A DNA stretch of 64,000 nucleotides from the NCBI GenBank assembly GCA_037179335.1, contig JAKZHN010000041.1, forward strand, positions 275,798 to 339,797, given 5' to 3'. Under the pieces are notes generated by a model. The model was not told where the DNA came from. It saw nothing but the letters and a program-made list of their open reading frames with translations, and ran no database searches. Positions 24,201-37,531 of the stretch are shown here, piece by piece. The stretch is from Cyclaneusma minus. Taxonomy: Eukaryota; Ascomycota; Leotiomycetes; Marthamycetales; Marthamycetaceae. Position numbers and translations under genes: made by a program. Numbering within the stretch: the stretch's first letter is position 1; every line of letters starts with the position of its first letter.

Positions 24201-27200
24201 CTCTACTCAATGCTCGCGGGAGTCAGAGTCCGCACCAAGTTCATGGAATCAGGTGGCTCTGAGCTCGTACTCGACCTTGCAGAGTTACCGAGCTTGTCTT
24301 ACGATTTTGCCGATGCGCGAGCCAGCATGACTCTCAATGGTTTGATCGCACAGCTTGCCGAGCAGAAACCGCAGCTTATTATGCCGTCTCTTCTCAGGAG
24401 AGCACAGTCTGCTGCGGATACACTTGCACCCTTCGTGACGCACGACGGACCGCAGCCATATTTTGCTCCATTTGTCACTCAGGACAGGCCAGCTGACGAA
24501 GAACTTATCCGTAATGGAACTACTATGACGAAAGCTTTGGTCAATATCCATTCTCTCACGGCCGCCCTAGAGCAGTGCATCCACACTCCTGTCTATGCTT
24601 CGACACGCACCGCCAGTACAAACTTCAACCAACTGAACTTGGCCGACTACTACGTACGCTTTGTGACAAGCCTGGGTCCGTTACTTGGCGCCTCCGTCAA
24701 AGAGGGACTGAAGCTGCCAAAGGTGGTACCTGAGCATTGGAAAAGAGCAACGCGTACGAAGGATTCCGGTCCAGGAGTTACTCTCCTGGATGAGCTGCTA
24801 GGTGGCGAGAGCGCCAGCCAGGTCGCACAGCCTGCAATCGAGCCTGCAGCCGGAAATGACCAGACTCCTCAGAACGGACCGCAGCGACCTGCGGACTCTC
24901 CTGCACCTCTTGTTGACGGACCTAGCGCGAAAAGCGCTGAAACAGGTCCTGAGAAAGCTGTGGTGACCAAGCACGAGAGAAGCTCGCCCAAGTTCAAGAA
25001 TTTCCAGACTCTGCGCTACCTCTTCAGCAAAATGGAAGGTACCGTGGCTCCCCTCTTTCAGTCTCTGGGCAAGGCGCTCTTGTCGAAGCGCAACCCGGAT
25101 GCCTATCAACGCCAAAGTCATGGGGACATCGCGAATGCACTGGCAGAGACGATTTTTAAGCAACTGACGTCTGAAATCGATGGTCCTGTAACCGAGCGAT
25201 ACTCTTTCTGGGTCGTTATGGTTACGACCTTGCGGGAAATGCTGGTTGATGTGTCTCGGCAAAGTGAACACGCAGTAGCTGCCATCACTCTCGTTCTCCA
25301 AGCCTTCAAGGAGAAGGGTGGCTTTGTCGCTCTTAACAAGATCTTGGAGACTCTTGCGAGAGATATCCGTGAGAACCCCATCCCAGCTGACGGGTCTTCG
25401 ACCGTCTCCAGTGAAGGCACGGCTAAGCACAGTGTAGCAATACTGGGTTGCACCAAGATCTTGGATCTTTACGCTATTCTTGCCGCAGGCACGACTATCA
25501 CGGAGTCCGTACAGACCGTGGCAATTACTAGCCGGGCCGAACGGGATCGAAGCAAGCCTGATTACTTTTCTCCCGCTCAGTTCCTGGTGGAAATTCGAAT
25601 GTCCATTCTTCCAGTCGTGCGATCTCTATGGGAGTCGGACTTCGTTGAGACGGCCCCCAGTTCACTTGCAAACAAGTTGATTGATATCATTCGGAAGGTT
25701 GCTACGGCTGACCGTGAGGGCGGAGCTTACAGGCGGACTGACAAAATCCCTGTACACCCCCAAACACCTAGGAAGACATGGAGGATTTCCCCCGACTCTT
25801 TGCTAAGATTAACGGACGCTGGTCATGTGGACGAGCTGGCCCGTGAAGCACTGTTCCGATGTAACAACACCTTCAGCGTGGCTAACGAATATTGTTTTGC
25901 TGTTGAGCGAGAGCATGCTGGCCGCTACCCTCCCCCGCCAAAAGAGATTGACGACAGCCACTCGAGACCACGGACGAGTACTTCCACGGGAACCGCTACC
26001 CCAGATGCTAATGCAATGGCTTTGGACGAGGCAAGCCGCCCTCCTCGGCGGACTGCGGAAGAACTGGCCGCGGCAGCTGCAGACATACGACAGGCAGCTC
26101 TGGCCGAAGCTGCTCGGAACCGAGAAGACGAGCCGATGACTGGCAATCTCGATCGTTTGTTGAGTGATATTGCTGCAAATTTCGACAGCCCTGAAGCTGG
26201 ACTACCAAGCTCCGTCCGCTCGCAGCCCTCGACTTCTTCTGACGCGCGGATAGTAACCCTGTCACCAACCCAAATGAACATGGTGACCTTGGATGACCTC
26301 GATGCTGAACGCACAGCGGTTCGCGTTAAGTTGATTGATCGATGTCTCGACGTCATCAATGCCCATGGCGAAGTTACTTTTGAGACATCCGACTTGATCA
26401 ACACGGTGGTTAGCTCGTCTCCAGATCCACCAGCCATGCGTAAGGAAATGGGCGAAACCCTCGTCAATGCCTTGATGTCATTCGCAGCAGAGGATGATGT
26501 GCGTACGGTTGGCAAGAAGGTAGCTGCATATGCTCATCTGCTTGCCTTGATGCTTCAAAGCAAGGAGTTCTATGCGGCTTGTATTGATGAGCTCAAAGAA
26601 AACATCTTCACGCTGATCGGTTTCGTGAAGTTGTCCTCGGAACACTCAGAAGACTCTTCCCCTTGGATTGCCAATATTCTACTTGTGCTGGAAACCCTTC
26701 TCAGCGAGGACGCGCAACCTCTGGAGACCATCTGGAAAGCTCCAACTAGTGACTCGGATGTTATTCAGGCGCCAGTTCTCAAAGTGAAGGCTTCTGTAGT
26801 CTCTGACGAGGCGAGGATGCAGTTACTGGAAGCCATATTGGACGTTTTGCATCGGGTGGGCAAAGACGAGTCTCTTGCAGTGGCCCTTGTTCGTATCCTG
26901 GTGATCCTTACTCGCTCGAGACAAATCGCCCAAAAGATGGGTGAAAGGAAGAACATTCAGCGTCTATTTGTCATGGCCAAGCAGTTAGCAGGCGCGCCGA
27001 CACAGAAGATTTACAGTCCGCTCATGTTGATATTACGACATATCATCGAGGACGAGGAGACTGTCAAGCAGATCATGCGGTCGGGAATCAAGACGTACTT
27101 CGAAGCATCACGGCCATCGCGCGGTCATCCCGTTGATGTTCAGACCTATCTTCGCGTGCTCTCACACCTTGTCATCCGTTCTCCGACGCTATTCGTGGAT

Positions 27201-30200
27201 GTCTCTAATGAAATGGTCAAGCTGAGCAGGTGGGGCCCTAGCTCTGCGGACAATCCAGCAAGGCAGCAACTGGTCTTGAAGGAGTCTTCTCGGGAATCGG
27301 TGCCTAAGACGGATGACGCAGTGCTCCCTACTGTGCAAGCCACCGAAGACCTTTCGATCCAAGATGTCAAGACTTCAGCCGGAGTCCAAACTTCAGATAA
27401 GCCCAAAGCCACTGCAACCGAGCAGAAGATGCCTGTTGTTGAGAATCCTGATGGAGTTGTGCACTTCCTCATTTCCGAGCTTTTGAACTACAAGGATGTC
27501 GATGACAAAGACCCAGGACAAGCAGCTGAAGTCGACAAGACGGCATCAGAGAAGTCAGGTCCCAGTGCCGATGCGTCGACTCCAGCCGCTCCGGCTGCTG
27601 GCGAGAACACTTCGTCTGGTGATTCAAAAGATGCCAAGAAAGCACAAAAGTCGGAGTTCAAGCTGGAGCAGCATCCAATTTACCTCTATCGATGCTTCCT
27701 ACTTCAGTGTCTTACGGAACTGCTTGCATGTTACAACAGGACAAAGATTGAATTCATCAACTTTAAGCGAAGTGCTCTTCCGTCGGCTTCAACTCCGTCC
27801 AAACCCAGATCTGGCGTGATCAATTATCTCCTGTGCGATCTCATTCCGGTTGGTACTCTCGAGCACCCGGAAAACATTACGATGCGCAAGAGGTTCACGA
27901 CATCAGCCTGGGCCGATTCCGTCATGACTGCATTGCTGAGCAAGACGGGCGAGCAAATCCCAGACCTAGTTCGTGACCCCTCGGATGGCGAGGATGAGCC
28001 TGATCTACTGTTCGTGCGGAAATTCGTCTTGGAGAATCTCTTGAGAACCTACAAAGAAGCTACAATGTCAAGTGAGCCTCTGGAGATCAAGTATGCTCGT
28101 ATGCTTTCGCTCTCGGACCTCATGGCTCATATCATGGCTGGAAAGGACAACCTTGGCGGTGGTGTGGATACCGCACTGAACACCAGGTCTACCTTGCAGT
28201 TGAAGCGGATCATGTACGAGAAGGGTTTCATTGCGGCCTTGACAACTTCTATTGCCGATGTTGACCTGAACTTTCCCGGCGCAAAGCGAGCGGTCAAGTA
28301 CATCCTCCGTCCACTCAAGGTCCTTACGCAGACTGCCATTGATCTCAGCGAGCTCAGCATAGTCACGGCTCCCGGTCAGGCGGACGAGGATGAGATTTCA
28401 TCTGCCTCTTCCGTCTCAGACGGGGACGAGCGCGAGGAAACACCTGACCTGTTCAGGAATTCAACACTAGGAATGTTCGAGCCGGGCAGAGAGAGCAGTT
28501 CCTCGGACGATGACGACGATGAAGACGAAGAAATGTACGAAGGTGAATTCGACGACGAGGGCATGGAGTATGAGGAAGACATTGCCGAAGATGACGAGGA
28601 CGACATCAGTGAAGATGAAGACATGGAAGGCATGGGTCCCATCGAAGGCCTAGACGGTGATCACGGTGTCGACGTTGAGGTCATCATGGGCGAGGGAGAA
28701 GGTGATGACACAGATGAGGATGAGGACGAAGACTCTGATGATGACATGGACGAAGACGAAGATGACGACGATGAAGATGATCACGAGCACGTCGAAATCG
28801 ATATCGTTGATGAGGATGGTGCTCGTGTGCAAGTTGAAGGCGACGAAGACGATTGGCAGAGCGCTGATGAAGATGACAACGAGGAGGAAGAAGACTACGA
28901 AGGACAGGCTGCGGACGAGGAAGAAGCCCGTATCCACGATATTGATATGGCGCAGGGCCCTCTAGGTCACCTTGTTCGCGCCCTGAACGGCGACGAACTA
29001 GATGGCGGGCTCTTGCAGCGTGTGATCGACGAGCAAGATATGGATGCTGAAGGCCAAATGGACCTCGACGGATACATGGATGACGTGCAAGACGATGAAG
29101 GTAAGTTTCTCGCAAACCCGCTTTTAGCGTTCTTTCCACTTGAGTCCCCCTTTCCTCCGTCATAAGCTGACGACGTTGACAGAAGACGATGAAGCAGAGG
29201 AAGACATGGATGATGAGGAAAGGATGTACGAAGATGACTACCCGGGTCCTGGTCACCTGCCCTTGCCATTTGGTTGGGAAAGCGAGGTATTGGATGCGCC
29301 TGTGGTCATCGCTCCTCGTGGCCATCATCACCATCGTCCGCGACTCGGTTTGCCTAGCCCTTTTCCTTTGTTTGCTGGTCCCCACGATCCCCTGGGTGTT
29401 CCTGCATTCCGCAGCTATCGATCTCATCGACCCAGTGCCGCTCCTCGCAGTAATACGGACGATGGCGTGAATCCCCTTCTTCAAAGAGGCAACAACTCAG
29501 GCCGCGAGAGCTCCGGCCGTCCTGGTCCGGGCTCCAACTGGATTCAGGCCATGAGCCCTAGTGGCCACTTGCTAGGCATCGACATTGGTGGTCCCTCCGC
29601 GCCCGCGGATTTCCTGCGGGAACTCATCAGCTCTCTACCGCACACAGGAGGTCCTCGCGGCCACGGTCATGCCTTCCAGTTCCATGTCACAGGTCCTCGC
29701 GGTGATATGACTCGAGAATTGCAATCAATGTTCGGCCTCACTCGCTCCCGCTTTGACACGCGACGGAACGAGTCAGCATCACCAGAAGCTGCCTTCTTCA
29801 CGCCGCAATCGACGTCGGCTAGGTGGACTGATGAAGCGAAGTTGCTCTTTGGATCTTCCGTCAATGACAAAGCCGGGAAAATTATCAACGGATTGATGGC
29901 AGTCTTGATTCCTCCAGCTATTGAGGAAGCCAAGAAGCAGAAGGCAGAAGCAGAGAAAGTCAGAAAGGAGAAGGAAGAGGAACAGAAGCGCCTGGCTGAA
30001 GAGAAAGCAGCGAAGGAGGCTAAGGAGGCAGAGGAGAAGGCAGCACGAGAGAAGAAGGAAGCCGAAGAACGCGAAGCCGCTCAAAGAGCTGCTGCTGAGG
30101 CTGCCGCCAGCGCAGGAGCAGATAACGCGGAGGCCACTGGTGATGCACCAGAGGATGCCGAGGCTATGGAAGGCGTTGAGCCAACTTCTTCTACTGCTGA

Positions 30201-33200
30201 TGCCGGTACCAACACTGGTGGTCAAGAGCCCGCCGCTGATCGACCGCGCGTCATGACCAACCTTCGCGGCACTCCATTCGACATCACTGATCTTGGCATT
30301 GATGCTGAATTTCTCCAAGAACTACCGGAAGAGCTCCGAGAGGAAGTCATCATGTCAAGAGTTGCGGAGAGACGCTCAGAGGCCGCTGCTGCTGGTACTC
30401 AGCCTGCTGATATCGATCAAGAATTCCTTGACGCTTTGCCAGAGGATATCAGAGAAGAGATCATCGCATCGGAACGACAAGATCGCCGCCGGCGTGAGCG
30501 AGAGGAACAGCGGCGTCAGGCTGCAGCAAATGCTCCCGGTGGTGTGAACATTGAGGCTGTGGAGATGGCTGCCGCGGATATTCTGGCAACGTTCCCTCCC
30601 GAGTTGAGACAACAAGTGCTCATGGAACAAGACGAGGAGGTAATTGCCCACCTACCGCCCGAAGTTGCAGCTCAAGCGCGAGCTCTGGCTCGTCGCCACG
30701 AAGAAAATGCTGCCCAGCGCTACAACCGGGCTCCGGCTGCCGGTGCCGCTGGTGGAGCTGCTCAAATCTCAGTTGATGATGCCTCACGTAGACCTCAGCG
30801 CCGAGCTATTGTTCAAATGCTCGACAAAGCCGGAGTTGCCACCCTCCTCCGCTTGATGTTTGTGTCACAGCAGGGCAGTCTCCGGACCACACTGTGCTCA
30901 GTTTTGAAGCACGTCTCTGAGAACAGGACCAACCGTTCCGAAATCATCACTACTATTCTGCATATTCTTCAAGATGGTAGTGTAGATATGTCTGCAGTTG
31001 AACGAAGCTTTGCTCAGCTCTCTGTACGAGCCAAGCAGCCACCAAAGGATAAGGACCCAAAGTCCCCGGCGCCACTGAAGAGAACTCTGACTGGAGGCGA
31101 CTTCTCTAGTTTGGCAACAACCAGTACTGAAGTTTCGCCTCTCATGGTTGTTCAGCAATGCCTTCATGCCCTCGTCTATCTTTGCCAGGAAAATGCACAT
31201 GTCGCTCCGTTCTTTCTGACCGAGCATGAATCTACTGGCGCTATCCTGAAGCGTACTACGAGTCGCAAGGGCAAAGCAAAGGACACGAAGAGCACGAAGT
31301 ATGCTATTAACTCATTGCTAAGCCTTCTTGATCGTAATATCATCACGGAGAGCTCTTCAGTTATGGAGAACCTTTCGGATCTACTGAACAGGATCACTCA
31401 GCCTCTGCAGGCCTTGGAGCGCAGGCAAAAGGAGGCCGAGGAGTCTTCAAAGACAGAAGCTGCTCCGCCCGCCCAAGAGAATGCCAATGCGGTGGCCGCT
31501 GTTGGTGAACCCGCTCAACCACAGCCTTCGTCTACTGAAGCTGCAGGCCAGGATGCCTCCGCCGAACAGCCAGCAACGGAAGCCGGTCAGGCTTCCGCAA
31601 CCGCACCTGAAAGCAAATCGGAAGAGTCGGCCAAAGAAGCCGAGAAGAAGAAGCAACGCTCCTCTATCACTCCTCCATCCATTCCTGAACATAACTTGAA
31701 GCTTGTTATCAACATTTTTGTGGCTCGGGAGTGCAGCGCCAAGACATTCCGAGAGACTATCTCGACAATCAAGAACCTCTCCGCAATTCCTGGCGCTAAG
31801 GAGGTCTTTGGCCGGGAACTCATCCGCAAAGCCCAAGACCTTGGTCGGTCTATTCTCTCCGATCTCAACGAACTTCTACCACAGATCCAGAAGGCTTCTA
31901 CAAGTACCGAGATTCAAGGCGTTGCTCTAGCAAACTTTTCTCAGACCAGCTCCGATCAGAACAAGCTGCTCCGAGTGCTAACGGCACTTGATCATCTATT
32001 CGATCCTAAGAGCCAGCCAAAGAGGGACGAGGAAGCTGCCGGTTCGAGTGCCAAGGACATGGAAAAACAAGATCTTCTTGCAAGTCTCTACAACAGTGCC
32101 ACGTTCGGACCTATGTGGGACAAACTTAGTGCCTGCTTGAGTGCAATCCGTCGCCGAGACCACATGCTCAATGTAGCGACGATCCTGCTACCATTGATCG
32201 AATCTCTCATGGTCGTATGCAAGAACACTACGATCAAGGACATCGCTCCAAGTCTGGCACCTGCCAAGGAGATGTCTTTGTCGAGCCCCGAGCCCGAGGC
32301 AAGGATGGAGAATCTGTTTTTCACCTTTACTGGAGAGCATCGCAAGATCCTTAATGAACTTGTCCGTCAATCTCCCAAGCTCATGAGCGGAACGTTTTCT
32401 CTCTTAGTCAAGAATCCCAAGGTCCTGGAATTCGACAACAAGCGCAATTACTTCACTCGCAGCCTTCACAATCGCAACGCTCCGACTAGGCAGTCCTACC
32501 CTCCCCTCCAACTTTCGGTTCGTCGTGATCAAGTCTTCCTTGACTCCTTCAAAGCGCTTTACTTCAAGAGCGGCGACGAGTTGAAGTTCGGCAAGTTGAG
32601 CATTCGATTCCATGGCGAAGAGGGTGTTGATGCAGGCGGTGTTACCCGCGAATGGTTCCAGGTCATGTCGCGCCAGATGTTCGATCCGGGATATGCCTTG
32701 TTCATACCCGTTTCCTCTGACCGGACAACTTTCCACCCCAATCTGACAAGTTCGATCAACCCGGAGCATCTTACATTCTTCAAGTTCATTGGTCGCGTGA
32801 TTGCCAAGGCGCTCTACGAAGGCCGTGTCCTGGATTGCCATTTCAGTCGCGCTGTTTACAAACGAATTCTTGGGAAGTCGGTATCTGTCAAAGACATGGA
32901 GTCTCTTGACCCTGACTACTACAAGTCCTTGATCTGGATGCTGGAGAATGACATCACTGACGTCATCACCGAGACCATGTCAGTGGACAATGACAAGTTC
33001 GGCGAGGTCGAGACGGTTGATCTGATCGAGAACGGACGCAACATCCCCGTCACCGAAGAAAACAAGCAGGAGTACATACGCTTGGTGGTGGAATTCAAGC
33101 TGACTGGCTCCGTTCAAGATCAACTGGACAATTTCCTCAAAGGTAAGCCCCCTATTAATGATCCAACAACTCTAGAACGCCGCTAACAGCTATCAGGTTT

Positions 33201-33693
33201 CCATGACATTATCCCCGCGGAGCTCATCTCCATTTTCAACGAGCAGGAACTTGAGCTTCTGATCTCAGGACTGCCAGAAATCGACGTGGATGATTGGAAG
33301 AGCAATGCCGAGTACCACAACTACACTGCTTCCTCGCCTCAGATCCGATGGTTCTGGCGCGCCGTGCGATCGTTCGACAAGGAAGAGAAGGCCAAGCTGC
33401 TGCAGTTCGTCACGGGAACTAGCAAGGTCCCTCTCAACGGATTCAAGGAGCTTGAGGGTATGAACGGCTTCAGCAGATTCAACATCCACCGAGACTACGG
33501 ACCTAAGGACAGACTACCAAGCTCGCACACATGCTTCAACCGTAAGTTTCCACCTCCCGGCTCTACTTGGCGACGTGGACACCGCTAACATTTCCTAGAA
33601 CTTGACCTCCCCGAATACCTCAGCTACGACACTCTTCGGGCGCAGCTACTCACGGCAATCACGGCCGGTAGCGAGTACTTTGGTTTCGCATAA
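21235..33693 (+). CDS. tom1: HECT-type E3 ubiquitin ligase Tom1 (HUWE1 family)
   Basis: Five exons (21235..21282, 21339..29100, 29183..33142, 33197..33541, 33599..33693) encode 4069 aa, the usual size for filamentous fungi. All introns have GTAAG donors and AG acceptors. Exon 1 (16 codons from ATGGTCAGG) is chosen over reading through from 20985, because GTAAGC at 21283 and a CTAAC-type branch site give a 56-nt intron. The N-terminal armadillo-like DUF908/DUF913 region includes RGDLYHWIPLLNRFD (about 50). A long acidic Asp/Glu stretch spans about 2400-2540. Short LPEELREEV / LPEDIREEI / FPPELRQQV helices (about 2980-3098) match the ubiquitin-binding DUF4414 region. The HECT domain occupies about 3725-4069 with catalytic Cys4036 in SHTCFN and ends in GSEYFGFA. 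The protein ubiquitylates surplus histones, ribosomal proteins and mRNA-export factors in yeast. No defect seen. Confidence 0.96.
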
Positions 33694-34752
33694 AGCTTGC
33701 GCAGACCTTACGATTTCTCATTTGGGTGCATGCACGGTCGGTTTCTCAGCATTTGAAGGCGCAAAATCCCCCTATGTAATCTGGCAGCATCGATATGGGG
33801 TTTGGTTGCTTCGTTTCCAGCTTCGTTCCAACTTTCCTTTCGCTGGTTTCTGGCTCGCGGGTCCCTTCATCTGGTAGCGGTGTTCGGCGGTCGTAAGGGA
33901 AGTGCAGGTCCTCTACGATGGCCCGATCCAAAGCTGGAGGTTGGGTGCCTCTGTAACATTAGTTAGATCCAGAGCCTAGCTTGTAAGCAGATGATAGAAA
34001 AGCGCAGCTCTAGGAACCATGATTTCAAAACATCGTGTCTATTTGCAATGCCGTGAAATTGAACTCGTTGAAGATTTAGTATTTGTAAAGTCGACTCGTT
34101 GCACATCACATGTTATCGTCCTCTGGCTTGTTGCTCATGATTTTGGTTGTCCGCTAGACTTCTCCTGGTGACATTCCTTGCGTGCCAGTCAAGCACTTGA
34201 ATAGCCTTAAATAGTGGTAACGAGTCGGACTCAGAAGTCCTAATTACTAGTACTTGTATTCATAGGTGATAATTATAAATCAGGTCATCTCAAACTACTG
34301 GAACTTTCAAACTTAATCTTATTGTATACCTATAATCCAAATGGTTCAAAGCAAGCCACGAGCTTGGGTGGACAAAGAGAATGAAGGAGTCCGGACGTTA
34401 GTATTGTAGGACTGCCAAGGCGGGAGGGCATATGTAGTAGCGCACAGCATAATGCGGCAGCGGGGCAACGAGTCGTGGGGATCTCGAAAATTTATTGCAA
34501 CCTCACATCTTTTCCCTCGACTCACAGCCGTCCGTGTATATCGCACCTCATATCCCCATATGTGCTACCTCGCCAGACCAGAGTAGGGGATCCTCGGTCG
34601 CTCGGAAAACTCGCTTGACGCTATCGACGAAGGCAGGACCCCCAGAAACCTGCGTCTTCAAATCCACCAAGATCTTCACCCGCGACCGCATCTTCTCGTC
34701 CGCAACGGCTCGCCTACCGGCCGCGCTTGTCCCGCTTCCAGGAGCCTCGAAC
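33694..34752. other. Intergenic between tom1 and the PRPP synthetase gene
   Basis: It holds the tom1 3' region and the upstream region of the next gene. The middle, about 33.95-34.4 kb, is AT-rich. I see no exon or RNA gene. Confidence 0.5.
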
Positions 34753-34870
34753 ATAAATATACCCATAGTCTCGCTCTTCTCCATCTTCCTCCAACTCTTC
34801 TCCAACTCTCCTCCAACTTCCTCCGACTTCCCGCAACTTCTTTCAACTTTTTCTAAGCACCACAGACACA
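34753..34870 (+). promoter_or_regulatory. TATA-like site and pyrimidine-rich leader
   Basis: A TATA-like ATAAATATA at 34753 is followed from about 34771 to 34855 by an almost pure pyrimidine tract made of degenerate 9-11-bp units ending in CAACT (CTCCAACT, CTCCAACTT, CCGCAACTT and similar). It ends a few bases before the ATG at 34871. CT-rich tracts near the start site are typical of strongly expressed fungal housekeeping genes; the tandem organisation is unusually regular. Confidence 0.5.
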
Positions 34871-36157
34871 ATGGCCAGCAACGAGATCAAGCTCTTGACT
34901 GGCAACAGCCACCCTCACCTCGCCAAGCTGGTTGCCGACAGGTAGGCACCCTGAATCTGGACTGGAAAGATGGAAGAGAGAGCTTGTTCTGACAAGATTG
35001 GCAGATTGGGCATTGAGCTGGCAAAGACCCTGTCTTTGAACTACTCGAATCAAGAGACCTCTGTTACGATTGGAGAGTCCGTCCGAGATGAAGATGGTAT
35101 GAAAGCACATTTCCCCTGATCCACCTACCAGCTGCTGTGATTCGCGCATCCAAGTTTACTTGTCGCATTCCTATTCTCGAAGACAACACCATACTAACAA
35201 CCCCACTCTAGTTTTCATCCTTCAGTCCACCGCACCCGGTGAAATCAACGATGGACTCATGGAACTCCTTATCATGGTTAACGCCTGCAAGACCGCCTCC
35301 GCCCGGCGCATCACAGCAGTCATCCCCAACTTCCCTTACGCCCGACAAGACAAGAAGGACAAGTCGCGTGCACCCATCTCGGCCAAGCTCATCGCAAACA
35401 TGCTTCAGACGGCCGGCTGCAACCACGTAATTACCATGGATCTTCACGCTTCTCAAATCCAGGGTTTCTTCAACGTCCCGGTCGACAACCTCTATGCTGA
35501 GCCCAGCACACTTAGCTGGATCAAGAGAAATCTGGAGGTGGAGAAGTGTGTCATCGTCAGTCCGGATGCTGGTGGTGCGAAGCGGTATGTTTTACTCTCT
35601 ACTATACCAGTTGCGAGTCAAGGGGGTTGGGGGTAATGGGAGAAGAGAACTACCAGTTAGAGTTTTGCTATATGCGACTCAGGAGGTACCGGAAGATAGG
35701 AGAATTTGTGCTGACAGAAACTCGCAGCGCCACCTCAATCGCCGACCGTCTTGATCTGGGCTTCGCCCTCATTCACAAGGAGCGCGCCCGCCCTAACGAA
35801 GTGTCTCGCATGGTGCTCGTCGGTGATGTCAAAGACAAGATCGCCATTCTGGTTGATGACATGGCGGACACCTGCGGCACGCTGGCCAAAGCTGCCGACA
35901 CTGTGATGCAGCACGGAGCCGCTGAGGTGGTCGCCATTGTCACGCACGGCATCTTGAGCGGCGGAGCCATCGATGCTCTGAACAAGAGCAAGCTCAGCCA
36001 GGTGGTGGTCACGAACACTGTGCCGTTGATGGGCAAGGAGGACGCCTGCGACAAGTTGAGGACGATTGACATCAGTCCGACATTGGCGGAGGCGATCAGG
36101 AGAACGCACAATGGGGAGAGTGTCAGCTTTTTGTTCACTCATGCGCCCACTGAATAG
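34871..36157 (+). CDS. prs: Ribose-phosphate pyrophosphokinase (PRPP synthetase)
   Basis: Exons 34871..34941, 35005..35096, 35212..35584 and 35728..36157 give 321 aa, the standard length of class I enzymes. It makes PRPP from ribose 5-phosphate and ATP for purine, pyrimidine, histidine, tryptophan and NAD synthesis in the cytosol. Visible signatures are the conserved block NFPYARQDKKDKSRAPISAK, the divalent-metal and catalytic region TMDLHASQIQGFF, the DAGGAKRA loop completed only by the exon 3-4 splice, and the ribose 5-phosphate binding loop VDDMADTCGTL. The short, insertion-free form resembles the yeast Prs2/Prs3/Prs4 class, not the long Prs1/Prs5 forms, which carry non-homologous regions. 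Fungi usually assemble hetero-oligomers, so this is probably one of several paralogs. Confidence 0.95.
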
Positions 36158-36606
36158 AGGGTGTGCGGAGGTCCTTTGCTTTCTCTTTCTCGCAGCATTC
36201 TTTGGGGGCGCCCATAAGTACATAGTTCCTTCCTAGATGGGGATTCTGGCGTTGGGGGCTGGTGAATATCAAAACGGGTGGTATCTGGAGCAGTCAGTGG
36301 ACGTAACTTGGGTACAACAATTAGAGTCCCATTGTTTTTAGAACTTAGATTTGCTGGATACGGTCCTTCACAGGAACAATGGCGTTGGTGGTATCACTTC
36401 GTTTTGAAAAGACAAGAATTGCATTACGGTCGTAAGAAGAATCTCCTGTTGTTTATGCCCTATGTGACACGATTGCGCCTAGCTAGCATTGGAAATGCCT
36501 GATGCCTGGATTACAAACAGACCGAGGCACATGAAGGACCACTGTGACCCAAGAGATGCTCCTTTCCTCCGCTGTACTTTTTCTCCCCTTGGATATCATC
36601 CTCCCT
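36158..36606. other. Short convergent intergenic region
   Basis: 3' ends of the PRPP synthetase gene (+) and the eS6 gene (-) face each other here. Nothing else is recognised. Confidence 0.5.
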
Positions 36607-37531
36607 CTACTTGCGCATGGAGCTGGCTCGGCGCTTGCGGAGATCAGCCTTGTGCTCCTTGGCCTCGTTGACACGCTTGGCAAGGAGGGCGGCGTACTCG
36701 CTCTGTTCAACATGTTAGCTGTATCCAGATAGATCATAGACTCGGGGAAACATACAGCAGCCTCCTTCTGCTTCTCGGCTTGGCGGCGCTTGAGTGCGAT
36801 CCTGTGGCGCTTGTGCTGGAGACGCTGGGGAGTAACCAGACGCTGGATCTTGGGGGCCTTGGTGTAAGGCTTCTTGCCCTCGCCCTTGGGCTGGACCTCA
36901 CGACGGATGACGAACTTGCGGACCTAAATACGATCCACCAATATTAGCAACTCACTCTCTACATCGCAGTCTTTTGAATAACTGCGAGCAGGCGAATCGG
37001 ATATACGAGATACGTACATCGTCTTCCTTGGTGAGACCGAAGAACTTGCGGATCTTCGTAGCACGCTTGGGACCCAAGCGCTTGGGGGCCACGACATCGG
37101 TGATGCCGGGGATGTCTGCCTCGCCCTGCTTCACGATGCTGAGAGCAAGGACAGAGAGGTCGGCGCCCACGATGCAGCCACGGACAGACTTGCGCTTGCG
37201 CTCACCGGTGCGGCGGGGGCGGTAGCAGGAGTGGCCGTCGCCGAGGAGCAGGCGCACACGTCCTGGGCTCATGACACCCTGCTTCATGGGGAAACCTTGC
37301 TTGTCGTTGCCACCGGTGATCTTGAAGATGTAGCCTTTGAACTCGTCGCCGATGCTGTCGCCAGGGACCTCGGCGCCCATGCGCTTCTCCATGAAGACGC
37401 GGAGCTGTGTTCCACCAAATAGTTAGCTTCGGCATTGGCGTGCGCTTGGAAGAAGAGCGTACCTTCTTCTCATCTTCGATCTCGATGAGCTTCTGCGAGC
37501 CATTGGCAGGGTAGGAGATGTTGAGCTTCAT
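36607..37531 (-). CDS. rps6: 40S ribosomal protein eS6
   Basis: Four exons (37531..37463, 37404..37018, 36923..36756, 36702..36607) encode 239 aa. The protein starts MKLNISYPANGSQKLIEIED and contains the eS6 core RVFMEKRMGAEVPGD, the conserved GGNDKQGFPMKQGV block and YRPRRTGERKRKSVRGCIV. It ends in the basic tail RKRRASSMRK, whose RRASS serines are the classical TORC1/Ypk3-type phosphorylation sites. It is part of the small subunit and the processome. Introns are short; the first exon ends after 23 codons, and position-rich splicing near the 5' end is common for ribosomal-protein genes. The start lies 509 bp from the divergent ctf8 start, and the shared region contains a CACGTG at 37757-37762. 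Confidence 0.97.

Noticed and set aside
28376..28937. Antisense ORFs with long Ser or Val/Ile runs
   Set aside because: They mirror the Asp/Glu-rich acidic stretch of Tom1.
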